NCBI GenBank assembly: GCA_958295665.1
Contig: OY282560.1
Coordinates: 24,015,653 to 24,079,652, forward strand
Direction: 5' to 3'
DNA from: Tipula vernalis
Lineage: Eukaryota; Arthropoda; Insecta; Diptera; Tipulidae
Length of the DNA: 64,000 bases
Both the position numbers and the translations under genes were made by a program. Below the pieces are notes generated by a model. It had not been told where the DNA came from. It saw nothing but the letters and a program-made list of their open reading frames with translations, and did not search any database. Positions 21,555 to 32,895 of the stretch are shown piece by piece. Every line of letters begins with the position of its first letter. Position 1 is the stretch's first letter.

Positions 21555-23659
21555 CCCTTGTGTTTACAACCGAATTCTTATCTTCGTCTTTACAACCAAC
21601 ATACCCGGGTAAGTTTGTACGATTTCTATTAATTTTGCGTAAAATTTTGTTTTAAAATTGAATTTTACGTTAGTATAAATAAATTTTGATCATTTCAATT
21701 TTATTTATTAATACAACATTCTATAGTATTTCCTGGTTTTGTGCAACCCTGTTTTATTTATGATAACTGAATATTTCGGCATGAGACTTTTCAACAAATA
21801 TAACGGGAAAATTAAAAATATGAGTGAAATGGATAATAAAAAACGACGACTCAGATGTTAATATTGTGGCGAAAGAGTTGGCAGAAGAACCTGTGGAGCA
21901 ATCGAATCCTTTGGAATTTAAGGCAAGGGATGGAACAGTTTGGAGTGAAAATCCACCAACACATCGCAGAAATCTGTCGCATAACATTTTTAAAACGGCC
22001 ACTGTAGGCCCAACAAATAAAACAAACAATCTAAGCATCATCCAAACATTTAAACTATTTATACATGAAGACATTTGTGACATCATCATTTGCGAGACCA
22101 ATCGTAGAGGAGCTCAAAGTTATCAAACATGGAACCACAAAAATCCAAATAATATTCGGGTATGGAACCCAATAAGTGCCTCGGAATTTGATGGATATCT
22201 CGGCATTATAAATTTTCCGGTATCACCCTATCCTAGAATGAGTATACTAGATTTCTGGAGATCTAGTTCTCATCCCCTTCATCGCGCTACGATGGCTGTT
22301 CAGCGCTTTGATACTATAAGCCGATATATCAAATTTGATAATGAGAATACCCGTGCGCACGGATACTTGCTGTCTTGTAGCTGGAGCAAACGTTATGATT
22401 GATGATGTTTCACACAGTACATTCCTTCAAAACCGACCAGCTATGGAATTAAAGTATGGTGAATGTGCGACTCCACTACCTCGTATCCATTGAAAGAACA
22501 AATCTACACGTGTACAGAACGTGTTGTTAAAGATTTATGCTGCACTCTTTTTCATAGAAGTGGTCGAAATATTACGTGTGACAAATTGTTTACCAGATAT
22601 AATTTAGCTTCTAGTTTGATGCGTAACCACAATTTATCAATTCTAGGGACAATAAATAGAAAACGGCGATTCGTACCAGCGGAATTTGTAGTTGTAAAAG
22701 GCAAACCTCGACCTGTCGAATCGTATATTTTCGGATTTTCGAACAACATCACAATGTATTCGTATATTCCAAAAAAAAACAAAGCTGTGGTGGTGTTATC
22801 CATAATGCACTATGACAAGGAGAAACAAGGATCGGCCAATAAACCTAGATTATAACTGAACTAAGGGCAGCGTGGATAATATGGACAAAATGTTAGGCGA
22901 ATATTCATGCAAAAGGAGGACGAATCTCTAGCCACTGGCATTTTTTTTTAACATTTTGGATGTAGTGGCTTTAGCAACACACATAGCATAATATAGAAAA
23001 TAATAATATAGAAAAAAAATTGCAGTGATCGGCGTAAATTTTTGCAACAATTACGCGAGCAAGTATGTCTGAAATTAATAAGCGTTCCCCGCAAATAACG
23101 CGACATTTTGCTACCAAAAACGGTATCGAAAGTATTTTGGGCCATACTGTGGAAATTGAAGCAAGAGATGTACAAAGCATATCTATCGCAAAAAACCGTG
23201 ACTCAAGCGGTAGAATTAGACACAAAGGAAACTGCCACCTCTGTTTTAAGAGAATATTGACCTGGAAAAGTTTTGCGAATTGCAAAAAAAACTGCAGCAA
23301 CTTGCTTGCGATGTACCACAAACACCGGGAATTAATTTTTATGTAATTTTTTATTATATGTTAAGTTTTATAAATAAATAATGAACTAAATAATATGAAA
23401 CTTTCTAATTTTTAATTTTCATTTAGTGTTAAGATTTAGCTACATACCCGGGTACGTTGGTTGTCAATTTGAGGGGTTATTCGAAACAACTAAAAACAAG
23501 TTATAATCGAGTTTTGGAAAAACTTTTCTTGAAATTCCATTCAGAACATATAATTGTTAAGATACTGAAGGATTCATGTCGATAAGATACCTAAATCAAT
23601 AAAATTTTGGTCATTAAAATTGAATAAAATACCCGGGTATGCGGTTGTAAACATAAAGG
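21555..23659 (+). mobile_element. piggyBac-family DNA transposon, full length but inactive
   Basis: A 2105-bp element with both ends. The left end reads CCCTTGTGTTTACAACCG and the right end, inverted, CCTTTATGTTTACAACCG; both abut TTAA, the invariant piggyBac target. Subterminal ACCCGGGT motifs lie at 21603-21610 on the left and near 23447-23454 and 23633-23640 on the right, next to the repeated word ACAACC. These are probable transposase binding sites in the inverted layout known for the family. Inside lies one degraded transposase gene. Preserved ends and TTAA show a simple, unrearranged insertion. Confidence 0.9.
21820..23346 (+). pseudogene. piggyBac transposase (DDE_Tnp_1_7), frameshifted
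   Basis: Probable ATG at 21820 (MSEMDNKKRRLR), shifting frame within the A-run to DDSDVNIV. The main frame reads WNPISASEFDGYLGI (about 22175), SILDFWRSSSHPL and AVQRFDTISRYIKFDN. The first catalytic Asp lies in a shifted frame (GANVMIDD, about 22385-22410), followed by a deletion. SYGIKVW*MCDSTTSY leads to the second Asp in NITCDKLFTRYN (about 22570-22605) and then ILGTINRKRRFVPAEF. The third Asp is in KGSVDNMDKMLGEYSC (about 22865-22910, shifted frame). A Cys-rich C-terminus, CHLCFKR...CKKNC, lies at 23065-23346. All three Asp positions survive but are spread over several frames with stops, so no active protein can be made. Confidence 0.9.
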
Positions 23660-23663
23660 TTAA
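23660..23663 (+). repeat. piggyBac TTAA target duplication, right
   Basis: TTAA directly after the terminal AACATAAAGG of the element. Confidence 0.85.
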
Positions 23664-24050
23664 ATTATGTAAATATTACAAATAGGCCAGATTTTCACCA
23701 AACCTGAAATAAAAGTAAATCCTAATCTCGAAAAACTCAAATATTTTAAATATTTATACAGATTTGACAATAACAATTTAATCATCATTTTGGTGTAAAT
23801 TGAGAAGAACAATTCTAAAATCTCAAATCAAATCAACTAAAGTGTACTATAATTCTATGTGTGTGTCTATTAGTCAATTAATATAAGCGAATACAGCGAT
23901 AAAAATCGATAGTTGAAGGTGTTGCGATGTTTTTAATAGGTTTTGTAAACCTCTTTCTTGAATGATTGGCAATTGGGTTTCGCTACCATTGCTTTTAAAG
24001 AACACATTTAAATAATTAGCTTAATAGGTTAAATAAAACCTATTAGATAT

Positions 24051-24149
<99 letters not shown>

Positions 24150-25684
24150 AAATAAATCCTTAAGTTGTGTGAATTATTCACATTTTGAATTAGATTTTTA
24201 TAAATTTTGTTTCGTTTGGAAACTCATCACAAAAAAAAAAAAAAAATTAAAAATATTAAATGTTATATCATCATCAGCGTTAAATAACAAATAAAAAAAA
24301 AATATTTTGCGAAAACAACTTAAAAGCTCAACTTCCAAAGATATTATGTATTTTAAATATGTATATATACAAGACAGCAACGGTTAAATGTTACATCAAA
24401 ATATAATTGTTTACATCACAAAAGCTCACGTATCTCAAGGCATTTTTTATACAAACAAATTAAAATATACTTAAGCTTCCCCCCCCCTTCCCCCCCCCCC
24501 CCCGACTTACCTAAGGCAGCTCAGGCCATAATTTGGTCTGTATATGTGCATTGTATATATGTATATACTAATATTCGATGACATGGGGGAAGGGGAAGAG
24601 GAAATAAGATTAAAGGTCATGATTAGCATTTTCTTTACATAAAAAGTCGTTTATTTTGGATACAAAATAAATTATGCAGAATCATATATTCATGTACAGT
24701 TGAAAAAAGTTCAAAAGTCCGTTGGGTATTATATATGTACTCGTACAGTTTTATAAATTAAATGTTTGTTGGGAAATTCTATTTTTGGAATTATTTGTGT
24801 GTTGTTGAGGAAGGTTTTTTCATCGGTATGTATGTACTCGTATGTATACAGAATGTTTAGTGTATGTTTGTTTATTTGTGTGTTAACTAAATATGGCCTG
24901 AAGATCATTTATTATAGATTGTTTACAAAGAAAATATTTGTCTTACAAAATCGTATGAATCGATTTTTTTTTTTTTAAGAATTTCATTCTTATATTTTAA
25001 TACCCAAAAGCGATTGACATTTCTGATGTGACTTATTTACTGTAATGTTGTACTCTGATTAAAGCTGAATAAGTTAAAGCACAAAAAAAAAAAGTTTCTC
25101 ATTTTTCAACCTACATACATATATTCACCATATTTAACTTAACCAGATAATAAGTTTTGGCACTTGACATTGCTGTTTTTCGGGTGTTATGATTTATTTA
25201 TTTTAATTTCAACTTTTTTGTTTGCCATACATAAAACCAACAAAAAAATAAAATTCTAATTTAAAATGTTTAAAGAATACAAATTAAAAACAAACAATTT
25301 ATTTTTTAATTTATTTTTCAAATAAGAATATAAAATGCTTGATTTATTACACAGCAAACTTGTTCTCATTTATGTTGGATTTTTTGGGAAATTCGAAGAA
25401 TTTTTTTGTGTTTTGAGTTTTTGTTTTTTGAGAAAATGGAAAATTATTTATTTCTTATGTGGCGTATTGCGGCGAAAGTGGTGGGAAATATTTTCTTTGG
25501 ATACCACAAAGCAGAGATCTTAGCAAAATATTATTAATAAGTAAAATAATGAATAATTGGCATCTTGTTAAAATTTCAATATGAATATCAAAATTAAAAA
25601 ATTCTCACATACTGTTTGTTTACAGGGTATAACCCATTGAAAAGTGCACCAGTTTTTTTAACGCCATTTCCCTAAAAACTAATG
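23664..25684. other. AT-rich spacer with microsatellites
   Basis: No gene recognised. An uninterrupted (GA)n tract of about 85 bp lies at 24061-24145 and a C-rich run at about 24479-24503 (interrupted by TT). A-runs occur near 24231 and 25083. Short open frames here are AT-driven and unlike any family I know. Confidence 0.5.
24061..24145. repeat. (GA)n microsatellite
   Basis: About 42 uninterrupted GA dinucleotides. The lack of interruptions implies recent expansion or active slippage. Confidence 0.97.
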
Positions 25685-25780
25685 AAAGACGAAGATTTCA
25701 TTCATAATGTGACGACCTCACACTTAACTCTAAAAGACGAAGATTTCATTCATGGTGTGACGACCTCACACTTAACTGCA
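25685..25780. repeat. 48-bp tandem duplication
   Basis: AAAGACGAAGATTTCATTCA opens both copies (25685 and 25733), and each continues to CGACCTCACACTTAACT. The two differ at a few positions only. No function assigned. Confidence 0.85.
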
Positions 25781-26103
25781 AACCACTGGAATTAAAAAGA
25801 AAGTCCAGTTGCGTTGCTTTAGGTCGGCATATAACACCAACGTTTATTTGTTCAAAAATAATAGCGACTCCATATTAAACCATTAAAATGTAATTTCGAC
25901 AACGTTAAAATCGAATCACGGATGAGATGGCCTGAAAAGGAAACACCACGATATCTATATTTAATAATTGGTTTAAATTAATTTAATGTTAGAATACTTA
26001 TCTTGTTTATGAATTTATCATATTACAATAATTTACATAATTTACATAATTTGACAGACACTCTTCCATCATAATCAATAGTGTTACTTTTTTGCCATCA
26101 ATA

Positions 26104-26246
26104 CTGTTACGTTTCTGACTTTTCCAGTAAGAATAGTCCAGAAGGATTTAGAACATTTGTATCATGGAAAATTCATTTAGTACAGTAAAACATAGAGCTA
26201 TTGATTTAACTTATTCTATCACACCCTAGGTTTCACCGTCACATTA
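26104..26246 (-). repeat. Gypsy-family LTR fragment (5' part)
   Basis: On the minus strand it begins TGTGACGGTGAAACC and contains the family words AGCTCTATGTTTTACTG, GAATTTTCCATGATAC and TTACTGGAAAAGTCA. It corresponds to the first ~150 bp of the LTRs at 15692 and 19917. The rest is missing. An isolated truncated LTR of the family clustered at 15.7-20.4 kb. Confidence 0.7.
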
Positions 26247-26478
26247 ATCATTTAAAATAATTTTTGTAGCTAATCATTAAGAGATGTCACTACAATCGTC
26301 GATTTAAATTTTCATAAATGTCACAGACACAGTAAACAATAAAAAAAACCATTTATGTATTTGGCGGTTTAAACCTGTTGGATTAGACGAAAAAAGAAAA
26401 GTAAAAATTGCCAAACCAAACATAAGTACGATAATTAATAATAAAAAAAAAATTGTATACGGTATTTCGTTTTATTTA

Positions 26479-26602
26479 CCGTGTTTAATTTACAGGATAA
26501 TTTTTGGATAAGCGCAGGTCATTATCTATATTCCAAAATAAGCAGCATCTTAAAAACCAACATTATTTTGGAAAGAGCATAACCAACTTATCCATAGAAA
26601 CA
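26479..26602 (+). repeat. BEL/Pao 5' LTR, 3' part
   Basis: About 124 bp match 30886-31019. Shared words include CTATATTCCAAAATAAGCAGC and AAAGAGCATAACCAACTTAT, and both end TCCATAGAAACA. The end at 26602 is fixed by the primer binding site that follows. The start of the full LTR upstream is not identified because the other copy is truncated. Confidence 0.8.
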
Positions 26603-26603
26603 T

Positions 26604-26621
26604 TGGCGCCGAAACAGAGAC
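26604..26621 (+). promoter_or_regulatory. BEL/Pao primer binding site
   Basis: TGGCGCCGAAACAGAGAC starts one base after the LTR end. The TGGCGCC core suits a lysine-type tRNA primer, though later bases differ from the usual match, so the tRNA identity is tentative. Confidence 0.6.
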
Positions 26622-27078
26622 ATGAAATACAGGTAAATCTGAGGAGTATCTTGGAGCATACGGAATTTCAGTGTATCAGCCGATTTAATATCATCCGAAT
26701 TACATAATACGCAATTAAAGGAATTTGCTTTAACGAGAAGCTACAAGCAGATTCACGTGGAGCGAATAGCGGTCAGCATTGTACCGTTAAGGCCTAACGG
26801 AAAAATCGTGAGTAACACACTATTTAACAGTTATTCCTAATACCTAATCATTTTGTTGTTAATTGCCTCAGTACCAAACGTGCATTTGGTGTACGAATTA
26901 TAAGTTAGCTTTAGTCAAAAGCGCTTACTTGTAATCAGTGAACTTACCGTTTGTAGAAGTTGTCAGTGAAATAACATTTATATAAATTAGTGTACGCTAA
27001 CGATTTATTCGAAACCGCTACTTACCGTACAATTAGTGACGTCATTCATGCACGCACGCAATGGAGAGTCTAAAGAAG

Positions 27079-27880
27079 TAACGTGCTATAATAAAGGGCT
27101 CAATGACGAAGCTGCTAACATTTGTAAGAGGTAACTTAAAGAATGTTAGTTTGGAAGAGCTTTACATAAAACAAGAGAGAACGCAGAGAATGTTACTAGA
27201 CTTCCAAGCAATTGAAAAGGCCATGCTGGATTTGGATTGGGAGGTGGAGTTGAATTTCTCAGAATTTGAAGACAACTATTATACTGTGCTTACTGGATTG
27301 AGTGCCGTCATAAGCAAGAAAAAGCCTTGTCGTAAATTCTACGCAACAGCAGATAATTGAAGTCAGATTACCAAAAATAAACATCCCAACATTTGATGGC
27401 GATTATATGCAATGGCAGTCATTTTTTGACATATTTATTTCGAAGATCCACGAAAGAACCTGTTTGACGGCAGCACAAAAATTGCAGTACCTGAGATGAC
27501 TTCTAAAGGGAGAGGCAGCAACACTTATTCGGCATCTTCCGGAAACAGACGCTAATTACTCCATTGTAATGTGTTCGATTTGCCAACAAAGTGGGCATCG
27601 AATTTATGAATGCGAGAAGTATAAAGGAATGTCAGTAGAACAAAGGACAGAAACAATAAAAGAAAACATGAGGTGTTTTACTTGTTTAAATGGAAACGAT
27701 CGTGTTCGTGAGTGTAGATCACGAGCAAGAAGGCAAAAGTGCTTTCGAAAGCACCATACGTCATTACACAGAACATCGGGTGATGAAAATACAACTAAGG
27801 CGATAATCTTGCGGGTGTGCAGGTTCATAAAGCCATACTGTCAACATTTCAAGAAACTGATGAAGCCACAAAAATAAGCC
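27079..27880 (+). pseudogene. gag: BEL/Pao gag relic with zinc knuckles
   Basis: IIKGSMTKLLTFVRGNLKNV (about 27090) is the usual BEL/Pao gag opening, followed by a helical stretch ending in a frameshift near 27330. The next frame has KINIPTFDGDYMQWQSFFD and LQYLR*LLKGEAATLIRHLP (about 27370-27540), typical of the DUF1759 gag core that binds and packages the element RNA. A deletion then leads to a perfect CX2CX4HX4C zinc knuckle, CSICQQSGHRIYEC (about 27572), and CFTCLNGNDRVREC and CFRKHHTSLH beyond. The protein is interrupted by stops at about 27358 and 27497. Confidence 0.85.
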
Positions 27881-28258
27881 AAAGGCAGAACTTGGCTGCG
27901 AAATAAGCAATTCCACAAACCATTTTGCCGATCGCGCTGGTAAAGATTAAAGTTGTTTGTGGCCGATTCCATACTTACCGCGCGCTGTTGGACTCTGCAT
28001 CTCAGGCTTAATTTGTATGGGCGAAGCCAAAATGGGAACAACCAGTGGTTCCGTAGAAATATTCATTGCATCTATCGATGGTATTTCTGTAGTGGCAACG
28101 CAGGCATTAATTATTTCTAAGGTATCCGAAATTCACAGCCAATTTAATCTCTCAAAAGTGGAACTACAAATTCCGAAAGAGTTAAAGCTAGCAGATGCAT
28201 GGTTTAACAAACTTGGTCTTGTTGATGTGCTACTGGGAGATGAGGTTTTTTAAGGCTC
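27881..28258 (+). pseudogene. pro: BEL/Pao protease (DUF1758-type) relic
   Basis: AIPQTILPIALVKIKV and FHTYRALLDSASQ (about 27905-28010) match the retroviral-type aspartic protease of BEL/Pao elements, but the active-site DSGSQ is changed to DSASQ and a stop follows. IFIASIDGISVVATQALI (from about 28050) and LKLADAWFNKLGLVDVLLGD (about 28183-28245) continue the domain. A frameshift at about 28250 separates it from the RT region. The loss of the catalytic Gly suggests no activity. Confidence 0.8.
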
Positions 28259-29735
28259 TAAGATCCGATCTTAATCTTTTATTGGATATTGATAAATCTC
28301 TCCGCCAGTTCTGGGAAATTGAAGAGTTACCGACAACTGTAAAAGAAAAGCCAGAAGATCAGAAATGTGCCGCTCTTAATCGATTAAATTCCATGGAGAA
28401 AAGGTATTAACGAGATGAAGAATTTGCAAAATTGTATAAGGCATTTATGATGGAGTATGAACAGCTGGACCATATGCAAAAGGTGCATTGATCTAACCAA
28501 TAGTTACTATCTTTCACACCATGGAGTATTGAAGGGGTGATAGGTTGTCTTCGATGCTTCCGCAAAATCAACCACCGGGCTATCATTAAATGATATGCTA
28601 ATGGTTGGACCAACAATTCAGCCACCACTTATCGAGATATTGCTGAGGTTTCGAAATTACGAATTCGTGGTATGCGGAGACATAGAGAAGATGTACAGGC
28701 AAGTGTGGGTAGACGAGAGGGATATTCCATACCAAAATATTTTATGGCGATCTAACCCAAACCAACAACCAATTGCTTACCAGCTTAAAACGCTAACGTA
28801 CAGTACAGCAACCGCCACGTTCTTAGCAACACGTTGTCTAAAGGAGGTTAGTGGTTAAACTGCATTTAGTAGAGCCAAAGGTAGTACGGGCAATATTGAA
28901 TGATATGTACGTCGATGACATGATGACCGGAGCAAGCTCAATAACGGAAGCCAAAAATTTAATAGCAAATGTAAAACGGGCGTTGGCAAATGATGGATTT
29001 CCACTTCGTAAGTTTATTACCAACAACCTGGAGCTGCAATCATTCCTCCAAATCGAGATGGGAGAAAGAATCAAAGAAATATTAGAACATATAGAAACAC
29101 CGAAGGTCAGTTTCCGTTCAGTTGCCGGAACGATCAGTACACACGAAGAGAACGCTGTTGTCGGACACAAGTCGCAACTTCGACCCCCTTGGCTGGTTAA
29201 ATCCGATAATTATTCTGGTAAAATGCTGTTTCAAATCCTTTGGATGCGGAACCTAATGCGGACTGATGAACTACCTGCAGACACACTATCATCATGGCTA
29301 GCAATTAGAAGCAATATGAGTAATACTACTAAACAACCAACCAAATCATTTTGAATGGTTTTAGCGATACAAGCGAACACGCTTATGCCGCAGTGATATA
29401 TGCGGTAGTTGATACACCCGACGGACTTAAATCAATCATACTCGTAGTTATGACCAAATTACGAGTATCGCCAATCAAACAAATTAGTCTACCTAGACTA
29501 AAGCTAATGGGTGCCTTGCTTTTAGCAAATTTGATGAAAGTGGTAGAGGTATCTTTAAACATAGCAATAACCAAATTACTATTGTTCACAGATTCCCGAA
29601 TAGTTTTGGATTGGTTGTCGGCGCATCCGAGATGGTGGAATACATTTGTGGCCAATAGAGTTTGCGAAATAGTCCAAAAATGTAAGAGGGAATACTGGTG
29701 CCATGTAAAGTCGAAAGACTCACGGTTAGTGAATT
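28245..29735 (+). pseudogene. pol: BEL/Pao pol relic: RT and RNase H-like region
   Basis: LRQFWEIEELPTTVKEK (about 28300) and EFAKLYKAFMMEYEQLDHM precede the RT. A short deletion leads to VVFDASAKSTTGLSLNDML (about 28545-28600), VGPTIQPPLIEILLRFRNYE and CGDIEKMYRQVWVDERD (about 28672-28720). The catalytic motif is intact in NDMYVDDMMTGASS (about 28900-28940). FRSVAGTISTHEENA and LRPPWLVKSDNYSGK follow, though a segment between them is lost. The RNase H-like domain has NGFSDTSEHAYAAVIYAVVD (about 29354), LRVSPIKQISLPRLKLMGAL, LLLFTDSRIVLDWLSAHP and WNTFVANRVCEIV. Frame breaks at about 28410, 28490, 28855 and 29352. The lineage is separate from the Pao relic at 11.6-14.0 kb, judging by protein differences. 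Confidence 0.88.
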
Positions 29736-30885
29736 AGCTCAAAATAAGTTATGGTGGCATGGACCCTATTTGTTAACTGACGAAGAACAATTGAAAAGGC
29801 TACAGTTAAAGTGTGTGTACGAAGGAGAAACAACCACGGAAGAGTTACGAACGCCAAAAGTTGATGCATTCGTAGCGTCAACCAATAGTGAAATAGATAA
29901 TTTCATAAGCCAATAATCCAGTTTTCATAAGATGGCCAAGTGTCATTCGAGTAGGCGGCCGAATTCAAAAATTTTATGCATCATTCATCACGAAGCATCC
30001 AATCATACTACCAATGAACCATCATGCAGTCAAATGTTTAGTGTGAGATGCATAAACGCTTCATAATCATCCGGGAGTGAGCTTACTAACAAGCATAATA
30101 TGGAGAAGATACTGGATTATAAAAGCCAAGGTATTATCCAGAGCAGTTGTTCATAACTGCATTATAACTGCATCAAGCATAATCCAAAATTGGGCACTCA
30201 GATCATGGGTAGCAGAAAGAGTCCAGTTGAATCATCCATTTCATAATATCGATGTCGACTACTGTGGATCATTAAAGGTTTAATCAACGAGAAGGAGAGA
30301 TCAGATAACCATGAAGGTGTACGTGTGCATATTTGTGTGCTTAAGCACATTTCCGTGCATATAGAAACGGTATGCGACCTCACAACCGAAGCTTTACTCG
30401 GAGCACTGACACGTCTTACATCAAGAAGAGAGGGCTGCCATGCGATATATTCTGACAACGCCATAAACTTCGTCGGAGCAAATAATCACTTAAGGGAGCT
30501 GTTGCAATTTTTGAAATCAAAGGCATCTGATACAGAATCGGCACTGCTTAAATACAAATTTGAGTAAAAGTTTATCCCGCCAGGAACACCGCACATGGGA
30601 GGCATATGGGAAGTGGCAGTAAAGCAAGCAAAAATTCACCTGGGAAGAGTAGTCGGGGATACGATACTTACCTTAGAATGGTTCACGACACTACTCACAA
30701 AGGTTGAGGCGATAATGAATTCTAGGCCATTAGCTACAAGCCAAGCAGAAGATGTGGATCTCCAGCACATTTTTTAATCGGGTGGGCCTACACGGATATT
30801 GCAAACGAAAATGTTGAAAATAAAAGCGTATCTCCAAACGCTAGATGGCGAATGGTAAAGCAGATGCAGCAGCGGTTTTGGAGTC
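29698..30885 (+). pseudogene. int: BEL/Pao integrase relic
   Basis: RLTVSELAQNKLWWHGPYLL (about 29717) is the domain before integrase. Frameshifts and stops cover about 29917-30215, where the HHCC region should be. The three catalytic residues can all be placed: Asp in HNIDVDYCGSLKV (about 30240), Asp in IYSDNAINFVGANNHLRELL (about 30450) and Glu in [17 protein letters not shown] (about 30585-30635). [14 protein letters not shown] follows at about 30700. At about 30886 the gene is cut and joins LTR sequence, so the C-terminal part and the start of the 3' LTR are deleted. Integrase would insert the cDNA copy; this one cannot work. Confidence 0.85.
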
Positions 30886-31019
30886 CCGTGTTTATTTTAC
30901 CGGAAAATTTTAGGATCAGCGCAGATCATTTTCTATATTCCAAAATAAGCAGCATCCGAAAAACCCACATTATTTTGTAAAGAGCATAACCAACTTATCC
31001 ATAGAAACAGACCAGTTAT
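30886..31019 (+). repeat. BEL/Pao 3' LTR, truncated
   Basis: About 134 bp matching 26479-26602 and ending ATAGAAACA. The junction with integrase lies at the word CCCGTG/CCGTG present in both parents, suggesting deletion at a short homology. Confidence 0.8.
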
Positions 31020-31848
31020 TGGAAACAAGCCTTTCCAGCAACTGTTACGCAAGTCTCAATGGGTCAAACTATTTGACTGCTAAACTATCACATGTAACAA
31101 CAAATATTCCAATGTTAGACACTAACGACGTTTCCTTAGATCTCTTCCACGCTTAAAAATGTTGAGCAGTACCAGTGTATACAAAATACTTGACAGCAAT
31201 CGTCCCCGTTAAGTCTTAATTGGCCTTAATAAGAGGAGGATCTATATACCGACTATTACCAACCATCATAAATGATTGTTATTTTTATTTAGTTGAATGT
31301 AATTGATTTTAATGAAAAACAAAGATTATTTTGCATCAGTTAATTTTGCATCAGTTTTAAACAACTCCATATTATGTTTCGAGCTTGTGAAGGAAACCGA
31401 AACAAAACTGTACAATGTCCAGAATACAAAAGACAGGTTCATATAAATTGCAGTTAACACTTTTTAAATAATTATTAACTAAAAAAATTAAAAATAAATA
31501 TTGAAGTAGACTAAACATGTCTTGCTAAATTTAAATGAAGACAAAGAAACAATCGGCCATTCCACCGATCAAAAATTTCGTTCCATTTATCCGCCTTGAT
31601 ATAAATTCAATTGGTTGAAAAGCAACATTCAAACATATTGTTATAAATGTGGCAAAAATTCAAATGAAGAAAAGTAAGAAGCTTCCATTTCTTCAGAAAT
31701 ATCTTTGAACTTATCCATGTTGATAAGGTCAATTTAAGATAAAGCAACAATTGACCATATCGTCAAAAAGCCCCGATATCAGAAATTACGTTCAATTTCT
31801 AATATTTTATAAATGATTGCATCTATATAATATTAATCCGTTAAACTA
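31020..31848. other. AT-rich spacer
   Basis: No gene recognised. Two stretches near 31540-31620 and 31700-31790 look weakly alike but I cannot support a repeat. Confidence 0.35.
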
Positions 31849-32500
31849 CAGGGTGTCCTGTTCATAACGCACATCCTTTTTAATAATTGAGTGAAAAAAA
31901 ACCAATTAAAGAAGTAAAGAGGAAATTTCGAGCAAAATTCAACAAGTATCGCCCAGTAGATCTGCCATATTTAGTTTGGTTAAGAAATTTAAAATATTGG
32001 AGAGAGTTAAAAATTAGCATCAAGGTTGGCCAGTATCAATAAATATTTCAAAAAATCCAGAGCAAATACATTCTCTTATTGAAAATAATCCAAATTTGCA
32101 AAATCCAAAAAGTTCAAGAGCCTCCAGAAAGAGTTAAAGTGAATGGTCTGTTTATGTAAGATGGTGTACGTCCGCATATTGCCGGTGTGGTTTTAGGTTA
32201 CCTGCACGATTTTCTTGATAACAGATTTTCCGTGTGACTTTTTTATTTAAAAGATTGGATTCAAACGAACGTAAGTGAAATTGGAAACGATGTTCTCCTC
32301 CGAGGTATTAATTCCATATCTAAAAGGCTTCCATATTTAGAGGCACATTTTTTTTAATGCAGCATATTCCTCAAGAAAATATCTCAATTTATTCTTTCTG
32401 TTTAACTCCTACCACAGTGTAGCACGCAAGCTATTTCTGTTAGTATGTTGTCTAAATGGATCTAACGTACACATATAAGCCCAATATATTGAATAATGTG
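31849..32500 (+). pseudogene. Tc1/mariner-type transposon relic
   Basis: The end CAGGGTGTCCTGTTCATAAC follows a TA at 31847-31848, as expected for a TA-target element. EVKRKFRAKFNKYRPVDLP and LVWLRNLKYW (about 31910-32010) resemble the N-terminal DNA-binding part. Catalytic-core words follow: NGLFMQDGVRPHIAGVVLGY LHDFLDNRF (about 32140-32235), where MQDG holds an active-site Asp and RPHIA is the signature seen in insect IS630/Tc1-type transposases. The WPPxSPDLxP segment is lost or scrambled. The right end was not found. Stops and frameshifts are frequent. Confidence 0.65.
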
Positions 32501-32593
32501 AAGTTAACATGTTGATATAGTGGCAGTGAGCCATACAGGGAAGTAAGCCTTAAACCAGATATTGGTAGCTCTACTACCTCTTTTCTTCAGTTA
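32501..32593. other. Short AT-rich spacer
   Basis: Nothing recognised between the transposon relic and the coding-like stretch on the minus strand. Confidence 0.3.
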
Positions 32594-32895
32594 AGTGTAA
32601 GACTTTTTCTCTTTCTTTGCTGGAGTACTCTTAGGCCCGAACGCTTTGAATGGGGTTTTTTCCTCTTCCTCAAATTCTAAGTCCTAGAGAATGTGTTTGA
32701 CATCAACATAAATAACAATTTTGTACCTCGGTTTTCTAACGACGGTAGATCCACATAAGTAGTCTCTAATCTCATATTCTATTATTTTACGCTTAGAAGT
32801 ATTTCTTGATTGAGCCTTAACATTTTGCTAGAAAAATTCTCCTCTGAAAAAGCTCAATTCTTCACCAAGCACAGCGGTGTTGAAATGGGAGAGGC
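32594..32895 (-). pseudogene. Unrecognised coding-like stretch with two TAG stops
   Basis: One minus-strand frame stays protein-like for about 100 codons and ends at TAA (32594-32596). It reads SLSHFNTAVLGEELSFFRG, then a TAG, QNVKAQSRNTSKRKIIEYEI, RDYLCGSTVVRKPRYKIVIY, VDVKHIL, a second TAG, and an acidic then lysine-rich tail: DLEFEEEEKTPFKAFGPKST and PAKKEKKSYT. The amino-acid mix is much less AT-biased than chance frames in this window, and the tail looks like a natural C-terminus. TTTTAG precedes it at about 32895-32900, which could be a splice acceptor. I do not recognise the family. It may be a decayed exon or processed copy of a host gene, or a transposon protein. Confidence 0.45.

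Noticed and set aside
22552..22803. Minus-strand open frame within the piggyBac element
   Set aside because: It is opposite the transposase segment with the TCDK and GTINRKRR motifs and is its shadow.
24766..25523. Open frames of 60-70 codons
   Set aside because: Composition is dominated by Phe, Leu, Tyr and Lys as expected from AT-rich DNA, with no motif.
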